NCBI RefSeq assembly: GCF_036227265.1
Contig: NZ_CP109446.1
Location: forward strand, 3,109,001-3,173,000
Direction of reading: 5' to 3'
DNA length: 64,000 bases
From: Streptomyces sp. NBC_01476
Lineage (GTDB): Bacteria > Actinomycetota > Actinomycetes > Streptomycetales > Streptomycetaceae
Under the pieces are notes generated by a model. It was not told the origin of the DNA. It ran no database searches and saw only the letters and a program-made list of their open reading frames with translations. The position numbers were made by a program, and so were the translations under genes. This document shows positions 8,856 to 17,941 of this stretch, piece after piece (position 1 is the stretch's first letter; each line of letters opens with the position of its first letter).

Positions 8856-9047
8856 CGGCAGGGTCCTGTTCGTACGTCATTCGGCGGAGTTCAGGGGACG
8901 GAAATTCTTTCTACCACCCGGTCCACCGCACGCCACCGGCTGCCGCCGCACCGTTACCCGGCTGCTACACGTCCGCCGCCAACTACCCACCGTGACACGG
9001 CCGCCGTCAGATGCCCGTTACGCGCTCCTCCGTGCGCGCCCGCCGCC

Positions 9048-10838
9048 TCACGCGCCCTCGGCGAGTTCCAGCCAGTGCGTCTCCAGCTCCTCGCGCTCCG
9101 CGCGCAGCGCCCGCAGCTCGGCGTCGAGTGCGGCGACCTTCTCGAAGTCGGTCGCGTGCTCGGCGATCTGGCCGTGCAGCTTGCTCTCCCGGTCGCCCAT
9201 CTTGTCCAACTGCCGCTCGATCCGCTGCAGTTCCTTCTTGGCCGCGCGGGTGTCGCCGGCCGGCTTCTCCTTCGCGGCCGGCGGCGGGGGCGCGGCGGCC
9301 TCCACCATCCGGTGGCGCCGCTCCAGGTACTCGTCCACCCCGCGCGGCAGCATCCGCAGGGCCGAGTCGCCGAGCAGCGCGAAGACCCGGTCGGTGGTGC
9401 GCTCCAGGAAGTAGCGGTCGTGGCTGATCACCACCATCGAGCCGGGCCAGCCGTCGAGCAGGTCCTCCAGCTGGGTCAGCGTCTCGATGTCGAGGTCGTT
9501 GGTGGGCTCGTCGAGGAAGAGCACGTTCGGCTCGTCCATCAGCAGCCGCAGCAGTTGCAGCCGGCGCCGCTCACCGCCGGACAGGTCGCCGACCGGCGTC
9601 CACTGCTTCTCCTTGGTGAAGCCGAACTTCTCGCAGAGCTGGCCCGCGGTCATCTCCCGGCCGGTGCCGAGGTCCACCCGCTGCCGGACCGACTCCACCG
9701 CCTGCAGCACCCGCTGTGCCGGGTCCAGTTCGGCGACCTCCTGGGAGAGGTAGGCGAGCTTCACGGTCCTGCCGACGATCACCCGGCCGTGCGCGGGCTG
9801 CGTGTCGCCGCCGCTGAACGCGGCGGCGGCGAGCGCCCGCAGGAACGAGGTCTTGCCGGAGCCGTTCACCCCGACCAGGCCGACCCGGTCGCCGGGGCCG
9901 AGCTGCCAGGTGATGTGCTGCAGCAACTGCTTGGGCCCCGCGGTGATCGTCACGTCCTCCAGCTCGAAGACGGTCTTGCCGAGGCGGGAGTTGGCGAACT
10001 TCATCAGCTCCGCGGTGTCCCGCGGCGGCGGTACGTCCTCGATCAGCGCGTTGGCCGCCTCGATCCGGAACCGCGGCTTGGAGGTACGGGCCGGGGCGCC
10101 GCGCCGCAGCCAGGCGAGCTCCTTGCGGACCAGGTTCTGCCGCTTGGTCTCCTCGGTTGCCGCGATCCGCTCGCGCTCGGCGCGGGCGAAGACGTAGTCG
10201 CTGTAGCCGCCCTCGTACTCGTAGACGGTGCCGCGCTGCACGTCCCACATCTGGGTGCAGACCTGGTCGAGGAACCAGCGGTCGTGGGTGACGCAGACCA
10301 GGGCGGAGCGGCGGGTGCGGAGGTGGCCGGCGAGCCAGGCGATGCCCTCCACGTCGAGGTGGTTGGTGGGCTCGTCGAGCACGAGCAGGTCCTGCTCGTC
10401 GATGAGCAGCTTCGCCAGCGCGATACGGCGCCGCTCGCCACCGCTCAGCGGGCCGATCACAGTGTCCAGGCCGTCGGGGAACCCCGGCAGGTCCAGGGCG
10501 CCGAAGAGGCCGGTCAGCACGTCGCGGATCCGGGCGTCGCCGGCCCAGTCGTGGTCGGGGCGGTCGCCGACGATCTCGTGCCGGACGGTGGCCCGCGGGT
10601 CGAGCGCGTCGGACTGTGTCAGCACGCCGAAGCGCAGGCCGCTCTGGTGGGTGACCCGGCCGGTGTCCGGCTCCTCCAGCTTGGCGAGCAGCCGGATGAG
10701 CGTCGTCTTGCCGTCGCCGTTCCGGCCGACCACGCCGATCCGGTCCCCCTCCGAGACGCCGATGCTCAGCGACTCCAGGAGGGTGCGCGTGCCGTATGTC
10801 TTGCCGACGGCTTCGACGTTGACGAGGTTCACGGCCAC
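9048..10838 (-). CDS. ABC-F ATPase (Uup-type)
   Basis: A soluble tandem ABC ATPase of 596 residues with no membrane domains, expected to act on ribosomes. Both Walker A motifs (GRNGDGKTTL, GVNGSGKTSF), both signatures (LSGGERRR twice) and both Walker B motifs (LLVLDEPTN, VLFLDEPTN) are intact. A linker follows the first domain, and the C-terminus carries a charged coiled coil (KKELQRIERQLDKMGDRESKL) as in Uup. Housekeeping ABC-F factors relieve ribosome stalling; antibiotic protection cannot be excluded. The GTG at 10838 (VAVNLVNVEAVGKTYG) is chosen for the upstream GGAGAAA. Confidence 0.93.
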   Translation of the reverse strand: MAVNLVNVEAVGKTYGTRTLLESLSIGVSEGDRIGVVGRNGDGKTTLIRLLAKLEEPDTGRVTHQSGLRFGVLTQSDALDPRATVRHEIVGDRPDHDWAGDARIRDVLTGLFGALDLPGFPDGLDTVIGPLSGGERRRIALAKLLIDEQDLLVLDEPTNHLDVEGIAWLAGHLRTRRSALVCVTHDRWFLDQVCTQMWDVQRGTVYEYEGGYSDYVFARAERERIAATEETKRQNLVRKELAWLRRGAPARTSKPRFRIEAANALIEDVPPPRDTAELMKFANSRLGKTVFELEDVTITAGPKQLLQHITWQLGPGDRVGLVGVNGSGKTSFLRALAAAAFSGGDTQPAHGRVIVGRTVKLAYLSQEVAELDPAQRVLQAVESVRQRVDLGTGREMTAGQLCEKFGFTKEKQWTPVGDLSGGERRRLQLLRLLMDEPNVLFLDEPTNDLDIETLTQLEDLLDGWPGSMVVISHDRYFLERTTDRVFALLGDSALRMLPRGVDEYLERRHRMVEAAAPPPPAAKEKPAGDTRAAKKELQRIERQLDKMGDRESKLHGQIAEHATDFEKVAALDAELRALRAEREELETHWLELAEGA

Positions 10839-11148
10839 GTGCGTTTTTCTCCAGGCTCGGACGGGAGTACGGCTCCTTAGCGTAGTCGTCCCCCCGCCCC
10901 TCCCCTCCCGCCGATCCCGCGCCCGCCCCGGGGACGAGCCAAGCGGCCACCGGGCCCCGCGGACGGACCGGCCCGGGCGGCCGGTACCGGGCCCACACCG
11001 GTCGCGGGCCGGCCCCCGCGAGGAGACGGGCACGCGCGGACTGACCGGCATGGTCCGGCTGATGGCGGGACCGCACGGTCCGCGACCGCGCCCCCCGCGG
11101 GGCCCGGCCCGGCGAACGCCACGGGGAGGGGTCGGAGGCGCCCGGGTC
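10839..11148. other. 310-bp gap between ispE and the ABC-F gene
   Basis: Very G+C-rich. No gene, convincing promoter motif or RNA structure is recognised. The ABC-F promoter probably lies in the last 100 bp (10840-10940). Confidence 0.4.
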
Positions 11149-12054
11149 CTACGGGAGGATCGTCGCTCCGGGGGCCGGGGAGAGGGCGGTGCGGGCGGTG
11201 GGGCCGAGGGCTGAGGCGATGCGGGTGGCCGCCGCCGCGTCCGCCGCGAGGAAGGCGCAGGTGGGCCCGGACCCGGAGACGAGCGCGGCCACCGCACCCG
11301 CCGCACGGCCGGCCGCGAGCGTGCCGCGGAGGTCGGGCCGCAGGGACAGGGCCGCGGGCTGGAGGTCATTGGCGAGCACGGCGCCCAGCGCGGCAGCGGA
11401 CCCGCCGCGCAGGGCGTCCAGCAGCCCCGGGTCCGCCACCGGCGCGGGCACCTCCGCGACCGTGTCCCCCGCTCCCTCCTCACGGCGGAGCCGGTCGCAC
11501 TCCCGGTAGACCGCCGGCGTCGACAGCCCCCCGTCCGCCGCCGCGAACACCCAGTGGAAGGTTCCCCCGACCTCCAGCGGCGTCAGCAACTCCCCCCGCC
11601 CGAGCCCGAGCGCCGCCCCGCCCACGAAGGAGAACGGCACATCGCTGCCGAGTTCCGCGCAGAGCGACAGCAGCTCGTCGCGCGGCGTGCCCAGCCCCCA
11701 CAGCGCGTCGCACGCCAGCAGCGCCCCCGCCGCGTCCGCGCTCCCCCCGGCCATGCCGCCGGCCACCGGAATGTCCTTCTCGATGTGCAGGTGCACCCGC
11801 GGTTCGATGCCGTGCAGCTTGGCCAGCGCGATGGCGGCCCGGGCGGCGAGGTTCGTCGCGTCGAGCGGCACCGACCCGATGTCGCGCCCCTCCCCGCTGA
11901 TCCCCAGCTCGTCGGCGGCCGAGGCGGTCACCCGGTCGTAGAGCCCGACCGCGAGGAAGACATTGGCCAGGTCGTGGAACCCGTCCGGCCTGCGCCCGCC
12001 CACAGCGAGCTGGACATTGACCTTGGCGGGCACGGTCACGGTGACGGCGGTCAC
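11149..12054 (-). CDS. ispE: 4-diphosphocytidyl-2-C-methyl-D-erythritol kinase
   Basis: GHMP-family kinase of the MEP pathway; it phosphorylates CDP-methylerythritol on the way to isopentenyl diphosphate. At 301 residues it shows the N-terminal substrate motif VPAKVNVQLAVGGRRPDGFHDL, the ATP-binding motif IPVAGGMAGGSADAAG (about 95-110) and the C-terminal SGSGPTCAF. The GTG at 12054 is the start. It lies downstream of rsmA in the same direction, the usual actinobacterial order, with 175 bp of G+C-rich repeats between. Confidence 0.96.
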   Translation of the reverse strand: MTAVTVTVPAKVNVQLAVGGRRPDGFHDLANVFLAVGLYDRVTASAADELGISGEGRDIGSVPLDATNLAARAAIALAKLHGIEPRVHLHIEKDIPVAGGMAGGSADAAGALLACDALWGLGTPRDELLSLCAELGSDVPFSFVGGAALGLGRGELLTPLEVGGTFHWVFAAADGGLSTPAVYRECDRLRREEGAGDTVAEVPAPVADPGLLDALRGGSAAALGAVLANDLQPAALSLRPDLRGTLAAGRAAGAVAALVSGSGPTCAFLAADAAAATRIASALGPTARTALSPAPGATILP

Positions 12055-12135
12055 GGGCGGAAGCTCCTTCGAAGCGGTACGGCACTGCGGGCGGGACGTC
12101 GGGAACGGATGGGACGGCGGGCGGGACGTCGCGGG

Positions 12136-12197
12136 CGGGCGGGACAGGCGGGGCCGGACGGTGGCGCGGGACGGCGGGCGGGACAGGCGGGGCCGGA
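12136..12197. repeat. 23-bp direct repeat in the rsmA-ispE gap
   Basis: Two identical 23-bp copies at 12136-12158 and 12175-12197 sit in a tract of degenerate GGCGGGAC-like words between rsmA and ispE. It looks like local slippage; no function is evident. Confidence 0.75.
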
Positions 12198-12229
12198 GGA
12201 GGGCACGGCGGGGCGGGCCATGACGGAAC

Positions 12230-13090
12230 CTACCGGGGCCGGTGCTCGGCGATGGCCGCGAACTCCGCCACCGTCAGCGCCTCCCCGCGCGCCTGCGGCG
12301 ACACCCCTGCCGCCACCAGCGCGGCCTCCGCCGCCGCCGGGGACCCGGCCCACCCGGCGAGCGCGGCCCGCAGCGTCTTGCGCCGCTGCGCGAACGCCGC
12401 GTCGACCGCCGCGAACACCTCGCCCCGCGACGCCGAGGTCCGCGGCGGTTCGCGCCGTACCAGCGAGACCAGACCGGAGTCCACATTGGGCGCCGGCCAG
12501 AAGACGTTGCGCCCGATCGAGCCGGCCCGCCGTACCTCCGCGTACCAGTTCGCCTTCACCGACGGCACCCCGTACACCTTGTTGCCGGGCTGGGCGGCGA
12601 GCCGGTCGGCCACCTCCGCCTGCACCATCACCAGGGTCCGCTCGATGGTCGGGAAGGTGGCGAGCATGTGCAGCAGCACCGGGACCGCCACGTTGTACGG
12701 CAGGTTCGCCACCAGCGCGGTCGGCGGTGGCCCTGGCAGCTCGGTCACCTGCATCGCGTCGGCGTGCACCAGCGCGAAGCGGTCGGCCAGGTCCGGCAGC
12801 CGCGCCGCCACGGTCGCGGGCAGCGCGCCCGCCAGCACGTCGTCGATCTCGATCGCGGTGACCCGCTCCGCCACCTCCAGCAGCGCCAGCGTGAGCGACC
12901 CGAGCCCGGGCCCGACCTCGACCACCGAGTCCTGCGGCCGCACCCCGGCGGTGCGGACGATCCGCCGTACGGTGTTGGCGTCGATGACGAAGTTCTGGCC
13001 GCGCTGCTTGGTGGGCCGGACACCCAGCGCGGCGGCCAGCTCACGGATGTCGGCCGGTCCGAGCAGGGCGTCGGGGTCTGTCGTACTCAC
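12230..13090 (-). CDS. rsmA: 16S rRNA (adenine1518/1519-N6)-dimethyltransferase KsgA
   Basis: Dimethylates two adjacent adenines in helix 45 of 16S rRNA late in 30S assembly; loss gives kasugamycin resistance. The SAM site [12 protein letters not shown] and the catalytic NLPYNV motif are present, and the C-terminal rRNA-binding region is complete (286 residues from GTG 13090). A GTG at 13114 is an alternative with a closer GGGGAG, but family proteins start near [18 protein letters not shown]. It lies between tatD and ispE, all on the minus strand. Confidence 0.95.
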   Translation of the reverse strand: MSTTDPDALLGPADIRELAAALGVRPTKQRGQNFVIDANTVRRIVRTAGVRPQDSVVEVGPGLGSLTLALLEVAERVTAIEIDDVLAGALPATVAARLPDLADRFALVHADAMQVTELPGPPPTALVANLPYNVAVPVLLHMLATFPTIERTLVMVQAEVADRLAAQPGNKVYGVPSVKANWYAEVRRAGSIGRNVFWPAPNVDSGLVSLVRREPPRTSASRGEVFAAVDAAFAQRRKTLRAALAGWAGSPAAAEAALVAAGVSPQARGEALTVAEFAAIAEHRPR

Positions 13091-13135
13091 ACCGGCAAGG
13101 CTATCGGCCACCACGCTCCCCGGACTCCGTCGCGG

Positions 13136-14026
13136 TCAGTAACCGAAGACCCGTGCGGTATTCGCCGCGACGGCCGCCGCCAGCACGTCCTCGTCCTCAC
13201 CGCGGGCCGCCGCCATCGCCCGCAGGGTCAGCGGGATCAGGTAGGGCGCGTTCGGCCGCCCCCGGTGCGGCACCGGGGTGAGGAAGGGCGCGTCGGTCTC
13301 CACCAGCAGCAGGTCACGGGGGGCCACCGCGACCGCGTCCCGCAGGTTCTGGGCGTTCTTGTAGCTCACCGTGCCGGCGAAGGAGAGGTAGTAGCCGCGT
13401 TCGGCGCACACCCGGGCCATCGCCGCGTCACCGGAGTAGCAGTGGAAGACCACGGTCTGCGGGGCGCCCTCCTCCAGCAGGATCCGCAGCACGTCGTCGT
13501 GCGCCTCGCGGTCGTGGATGACGAGCGCTTTCCGCTCCTGCTTGGCGATGGCGATGTGCCGGCGGAAGGAGTGCTGCTGGGCGGCGACGCCGTCCGGCCC
13601 GGTCCTGAAGTAGTCGAGCCCGGTCTCGCCGACCCCGCGCACCTGGGGCAGCGCGGCGAGTCCGGCGATCGCGTCGAGTTGCGCCTCCAGGGCGGCCGGC
13701 CCGTCGCCGGCCCGCTCGCCCTGCCGCGACCAGCCGTCGGGATCGCCGTCGACGATCCTGGGCGCCTCATTGGGGTGCAGGGCGACGGTGGCCCAGATGT
13801 TCTCGTACGCGGCGGCCGTCTCGGCGGCCCAGCGGGAGCCCTTCAGGTCGCAGCCGACCTGGATGAGCGTGTCGACGCCGACCGCGGCGGCCTGCGCGAT
13901 GGCGTCAGGGACCGTACCGGACTGCATGTCCAGGTGGGTGTGCGAGTCGGCGACCGCGACCCGCAGCGGTTCGGGCGCGGGCGGGGCGGTGGTGTCTTTG
14001 CGGTCCTGGTCCTTCTTCGTCGCCAT
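13136..14026 (-). CDS. tatD: TatD-family metal-dependent DNase
   Basis: A 296-residue TIM-barrel hydrolase. The metal ligands appear as DSHTHLD near the N-terminus, GETGLDY, a VIHDREAHDD segment, FHCYSG and ETDAPFL. TatD proteins are 3'-5' exonucleases linked to DNA repair and quality control. An N-terminal charged extension (MATKKDQDRKDTT) precedes the domain. Gene order tatD-rsmA-ispE is conserved in actinobacteria; here tatD is followed at once by rsmA, without rpfB. Confidence 0.93.
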   Translation of the reverse strand: MATKKDQDRKDTTAPPAPEPLRVAVADSHTHLDMQSGTVPDAIAQAAAVGVDTLIQVGCDLKGSRWAAETAAAYENIWATVALHPNEAPRIVDGDPDGWSRQGERAGDGPAALEAQLDAIAGLAALPQVRGVGETGLDYFRTGPDGVAAQQHSFRRHIAIAKQERKALVIHDREAHDDVLRILLEEGAPQTVVFHCYSGDAAMARVCAERGYYLSFAGTVSYKNAQNLRDAVAVAPRDLLLVETDAPFLTPVPHRGRPNAPYLIPLTLRAMAAARGEDEDVLAAAVAANTARVFGY

Positions 14027-14081
14027 GCCCCGATCCTAGGGACGCCCCCGGCCCCCTGACCCCGGGGCCTGCGGTTGCGGT

Positions 14082-14345
14082 GTACGTCGTCCGGTCCGGC
14101 GAGGGCGGCGTCACCGCACGCCGCCGCACGTCGCCCGATCCGCCGAGGACAGCATCACCACACGCCGCCGCACCTCGCCCGATCCGCCGAGGACAGCATC
14201 ACCACACGCCGCCGCACCTCGCCCGATCCGGCAAGGACAGCGTCACGGCACGCCGCCGCACGTCGCCCGATCCGCCGAGGACAGCGTCACCGTGCGCCCT
14301 CATACCTCGTCCGATCCGCCGAGGGCGGCATCACCGTGCGCCGTG
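14082..14345. repeat. Six 44-bp tandem repeats between rsmI and tatD
   Basis: A GATCCGCCGAGGACAGC-type word recurs at a strict 44-bp step, anchored at 14093, 14137, 14181, 14225, 14269 and 14313. The middle copies are nearly identical and the outer ones diverge. The period is not a multiple of three, so no continuous protein is maintained. The rest of the 557-bp gap (14027-14583) shows no gene. It lies within a run of minus-strand genes, so a read-through RNA would carry the repeats. Confidence 0.9.
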
Positions 14346-14583
14346 CGGGCGATCGGCCCACCGGGCACGACTCGTCGCAGCCGGCCGGCCCGCAGGATCC
14401 GCGCCCGGCGCTGCGGGCGGTTCCGTCCGGGCCGGTGCGGCCCATCCGGGCTCCGGCCGACGGGTCACGCACCCGGGACCGGTCGGCCGCGCGTTGACCG
14501 ACAGGTCCCGGGTGCGGAAGCAGCCTCCCGCGTGCCAGCCGGGGCCCCCGTGTGCGGAGGGGCGGGGGGCCAGGGCCCCGGCG

Positions 14584-15513
14584 CTAGCCGGCCGCGCCAG
14601 AGCCCGGGCCCCCCGCGCCCGGCCCGGCCGCCCCCGGGCCCTCCGTCCCCGCCGGAGGCCGACCGTGCTTGGCCGCCACCACCGCGTCGAAGACCTCCCG
14701 CTTCGGCAGCCCCGCCTCCGCCGCGACCGCCGCGATCGCCTCCTTGCGCCGCTCGCCGGCCGCCTCCCGTACCGCCACCCGGGCCACCAGGTCGGCCGGC
14801 GAGAGCTGGGACGGGCCCGGCTCGGGCGCGCCCTCGACCACCACGGTGATCTCGCCGCGCACCCCCTCGGCGGCCCAGGCGGCCAGTTCCTTCAGCGGCC
14901 CCCGCTTCACTTCCTCGTACGTCTTGGTCAGCTCCCGGCAGACCGCGGCCCGCCGCTCACCGCCGAAGACCTCGGCCATCGCGGCCAGCGTGTCGTCGAT
15001 GCGGTGCGGGGCCTCGAAGTACACCAGCGTCCGCCGGTCCGCGGCCACCTCCCGCAGCCGCGCCAGCCGCTCCCCTGCCTTGCGGGGCAGGAAGCCCTCG
15101 AAGCAGAAGCGGTCCACCGGCAGCCCAGAGACCGCCAGCGCGGTCAGCACCGCCGACGGCCCCGGCACCGCGGTCACCGTGATGCCCCGTTCGACGGCCG
15201 CGGCCACCAGCCGGTACCCGGGGTCGGAGACCGACGGCATCCCGGCGTCCGTCACCAGCACCACCCGGGCGCCGCCGGCCAGCGCCTCCACCAGCTCCGG
15301 GGTCCGCCCGGCCTCGTTCCCCTCGAAGTAGGAGACCACCCGGCCGCCCACCTCGATGCCGAGCGCCTGCGTCAGACGCCGCAGCCGCCGGGTGTCCTCC
15401 GCGGCCACCACATCCGCGCCCGCGAGTTCCACCCCCAGCCGCGGCGGCGCGTCCGCGGGGTCGCCGATCGGGGTTCCGGCCAGTACGAGGACGCCTGCGG
15501 GTGAGCTGTTCAC
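14584..15513 (-). CDS. rsmI: 16S rRNA (cytidine1402-2'-O)-methyltransferase
   Basis: Adds the 2'-O-methyl group to C1402 in the decoding centre. The SAM-binding tetrapyrrole-methylase fold is visible in LAGTPIGDPADAPPR, ADVVAAEDTR, VTDAGMPSVSDPG, PGPSAVLTALAVSGLP and YFEAPHRI. The C-terminal tail is Gly/Pro/Ala-rich and probably disordered. It is divergent from pmt with 217 bp between, the standard Streptomyces arrangement. The GTG at 15513 is the start. Confidence 0.94.
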   Translation of the reverse strand: MNSSPAGVLVLAGTPIGDPADAPPRLGVELAGADVVAAEDTRRLRRLTQALGIEVGGRVVSYFEGNEAGRTPELVEALAGGARVVLVTDAGMPSVSDPGYRLVAAAVERGITVTAVPGPSAVLTALAVSGLPVDRFCFEGFLPRKAGERLARLREVAADRRTLVYFEAPHRIDDTLAAMAEVFGGERRAAVCRELTKTYEEVKRGPLKELAAWAAEGVRGEITVVVEGAPEPGPSQLSPADLVARVAVREAAGERRKEAIAAVAAEAGLPKREVFDAVVAAKHGRPPAGTEGPGAAGPGAGGPGSGAAG

Positions 15514-15730
15514 GGTTCATTTTCCCATCCGCGCGCCGCCCGCCCCGACGTCCACCGGGTCGGCGCCCCGAGCCCGCCCCCAAAGTCACCCCGAGTCACC
15601 CCCGCGTCCGCCCCGCTTCCCCTCCGCTTCCCGCCGCACCGGGGACCCCCTTACCGCCAGATACCGGACATAACCGTACGGGGATCCCCGCACACATCGC
15701 TTTCTCAGGGGGTTTCCCTACGATGGGCCG

Positions 15731-17455
15731 GTGACGAGTGAGACCGCGACGCAGGACCGTGCCGACGAGGACGTTCGGGCGGGGACGGAGCCGAGCCCGT
15801 GGGTAAGGCGGCTGCGCAGGTTCGGATATGCCGAGCGGACCCGTACCGACACCCGGGAACGGCTGGTTCCGCCCTTCCCTGAACCGGGAACCCGCATGTG
15901 GGAGGCGTTCGGCCTCGGCCCCGCGCTCTCCCACCGGCTCGCCAGGTGGTCGGGCTGGACCGGCCCGCTGCTGATCTCGCTCTTCGCCGGCGTGATCCGC
16001 TTCTGGCACCTCGGCAACCCGCGGGAAGTCGTCTTCGACGAGACGTACTACGCCAAGGACGCCTGGTCGCTGCTGAAGCTCGGCTACGAGGGCACCTGGC
16101 CCGACGGCAAGGTCTCCAACCCGCAGATCCTGGCCCACCCCCAGGTCATCCCGCTCTCCGACGCCCCCGGCTACGTCGTCCACCCGCCGATGGGCAAGTG
16201 GGTCATCGCGGCCGGCGAGTGGATCTACGGCCTGAACCCGTTCGGCTGGCGCTTCATGATGGCGCTGCTCGGCACGCTGTCGGTGCTGATGCTCTGCCGG
16301 ATCGGGCGCCGGCTCTTCCGGTCCAACACGCTCGGCTGCGTGGCCGGGCTGCTGATGTCGGTCGACGGCCTGCACTACGTGATGAGCCGGATCGCCCTGC
16401 TCGACCTTGTCATCATGTTCTTCGCGCTGGCCGCCTTCGGGTGCTTCCTGGTGGACCGGGACTGGGCGCGGGCCCGGCTGGCCCGTGCCCTCCCGGTGGA
16501 CGACAGCGGCTTCGCCGGGCCCGATCAGCACACCGGGGACCGGGCCGGCATGGGCTGGCGGCCCTGGCGGATCGCCGGCGGCTTCTTCCTCGGCCTGGCC
16601 GCGGCGAGCAAGTGGAACGGCCTGTACTTCCTGGCCTTCTTCATGATCATGACGGTCCTCTGGGACGTCGGCTCGCGCCGGCTGGCGGGCGCCCGGCGCC
16701 CGCGCCTGGCCGTACTCCGCAAGGACCTGGGCTGGTCGGCGCTCTCGGTCATCGGCACCGCGCTGGTGACGTACCTGGTCACCTGGACCGGCTGGTTCGC
16801 CTCCAGCAACGGCTACAACCGCCACTGGGCCGACCACCGCGGCGGGTTCTGGTCCTTCATCCCGGCGCCGCTGCGGAGCCTGTGGAACTACGAGTACCAG
16901 GTCTACCAATTCAACGTCGGTCTGCACACGCCCCACCCGTACCAGTCCAACCCGTGGAGCTGGCTGGTCCTGGGCCGCCCGGTCTCGTACTACTTCGAGT
17001 CCCCCAAGCTCGGCCAGGACGGCTGCCACGCCACGGCCGGCTGCTCCCGCGAGATCCTCGCGCTGGGCACGCCGCTGCTGTGGTGGTCGGCCTGCTTCGC
17101 CCTGGTCTACCTCCTCTACCGCTGGGCGATGCGGCGCGACTGGCGCGCCGGCGCCATCCTCTGCGCCGCCGGCGCGGGCTACCTCCCCTGGTTCCACTAC
17201 CAGGACCGCACGATCTTCTACTTCTACGCGGTCGCCTTCGTCCCGTACCTCTGCCTGGCGGTGGCGATGATGATCGGCGCTTTCCTGGGCCCATCCACCG
17301 CCACCGAAACGCGCCGCATGTGGGGCGCGGTAGGCGCGGGCACCCTCGTCCTGCTCATCATCTGGAACTTCATCTACTTCTTCCCGATCTACACGGGCCA
17401 GACGATCCCGTACTCGTCGTGGCAGGCCCGCATGTGGTTCGACTCCTGGATCTAG
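15731..17455 (+). CDS. pmt: Protein O-mannosyltransferase, with a probably element-derived 3' end
   Basis: GT39 polyprenyl-phosphate-mannose-protein mannosyltransferase of 574 residues with about ten membrane segments. The essential Asp-Glu pair of the first extracytoplasmic loop is at 103-104 in VVFDETYYAKDA. It glycosylates secreted proteins; in S. coelicolor pmt is required for infection by phage phiC31. The start is GTG 15731. The last ~22 codons (SIYTGQTIPYSSW-like motif to FDSWI) recur at 21.16 kb, so the present 3' end was probably supplied by an inserted element while the old end was pushed downstream. Confidence 0.95.
   Translation: MTSETATQDRADEDVRAGTEPSPWVRRLRRFGYAERTRTDTRERLVPPFPEPGTRMWEAFGLGPALSHRLARWSGWTGPLLISLFAGVIRFWHLGNPREVVFDETYYAKDAWSLLKLGYEGTWPDGKVSNPQILAHPQVIPLSDAPGYVVHPPMGKWVIAAGEWIYGLNPFGWRFMMALLGTLSVLMLCRIGRRLFRSNTLGCVAGLLMSVDGLHYVMSRIALLDLVIMFFALAAFGCFLVDRDWARARLARALPVDDSGFAGPDQHTGDRAGMGWRPWRIAGGFFLGLAAASKWNGLYFLAFFMIMTVLWDVGSRRLAGARRPRLAVLRKDLGWSALSVIGTALVTYLVTWTGWFASSNGYNRHWADHRGGFWSFIPAPLRSLWNYEYQVYQFNVGLHTPHPYQSNPWSWLVLGRPVSYYFESPKLGQDGCHATAGCSREILALGTPLLWWSACFALVYLLYRWAMRRDWRAGAILCAAGAGYLPWFHYQDRTIFYFYAVAFVPYLCLAVAMMIGAFLGPSTATETRRMWGAVGAGTLVLLIIWNFIYFFPIYTGQTIPYSSWQARMWFDSWI
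17432..17453. repeat. Left copy of the 22-bp identity block in pmt (putative attL)
   Basis: A 22-bp sequence at the very end of pmt, running into its TAG stop codon, recurs exactly at 21208-21229. It encodes MWFDSWI. Weaker identity extends left to about 17385. Confidence 0.75.
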
Positions 17456-17941
17456 CCAGGCCGACGCCATAACGAGGGGCCCCGCACAACACAGTGCTCG
17501 TGATCAACACACTCGACCGGGCTGAGCGGCCGACTCACCACCCAGACTGATCGTGATTGTCTCGCGCCGACACGTTGCCTCGATGACGCGGCGAAGTCGC
17601 CAAGCTCCAGGTAATCCAATCTCTGCTCCGCCCTTCCGCATGCTGGTGGATCACAAATGGATCTACCGGGCGCGCCGAACCGCAGCCAGAACGGTGCACC
17701 ATCGCCTTCGGGCAAGATCATCGATACCCCTCTGCGCTGAGGCGTCCCCAGCCGGCATGGGCCGACCAGCGATCATGCCGCGCGTGGTCTCCGCCGAGAC
17801 TTCTGGCAGTAGCCCAAAGCGCCCGCACGTGGCGCACTCATTAGTGGTACGGCTGCGGTTGTGGCCATTCACCTGAGGCGGTCGGTGAAGATCTGGCACG
17901 GTAGACAGGACCTTGGTTGACGTGGCGTCAGACAGGGAAAC
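17456..17941. other. 486-bp leader of the cassette, no gene recognised
   Basis: Intermediate G+C. Short open frames exist on both strands, but none has a ribosome site plus recognisable motif. Because it lies just inside the left boundary, it is where a decayed integrase or transposase would be expected; none is visible by eye. It probably contains the promoter of the four-gene cassette. Confidence 0.4.

Noticed and set aside
11049-11483. N-terminal extension of the ABC-F protein to an upstream start
   Set aside because: The upstream frame overlaps ispE antisense and is low-complexity; domain 1 begins just after GTG 10838.
14082-14345. CRISPR array
   Set aside because: The 44-bp units abut without unique spacers and no cas gene is near; it is a plain tandem repeat.
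17663-17899. Minus-strand 78-codon frame at the cassette start
   Set aside because: No motif, no convincing ribosome site, and composition typical of chance frames.
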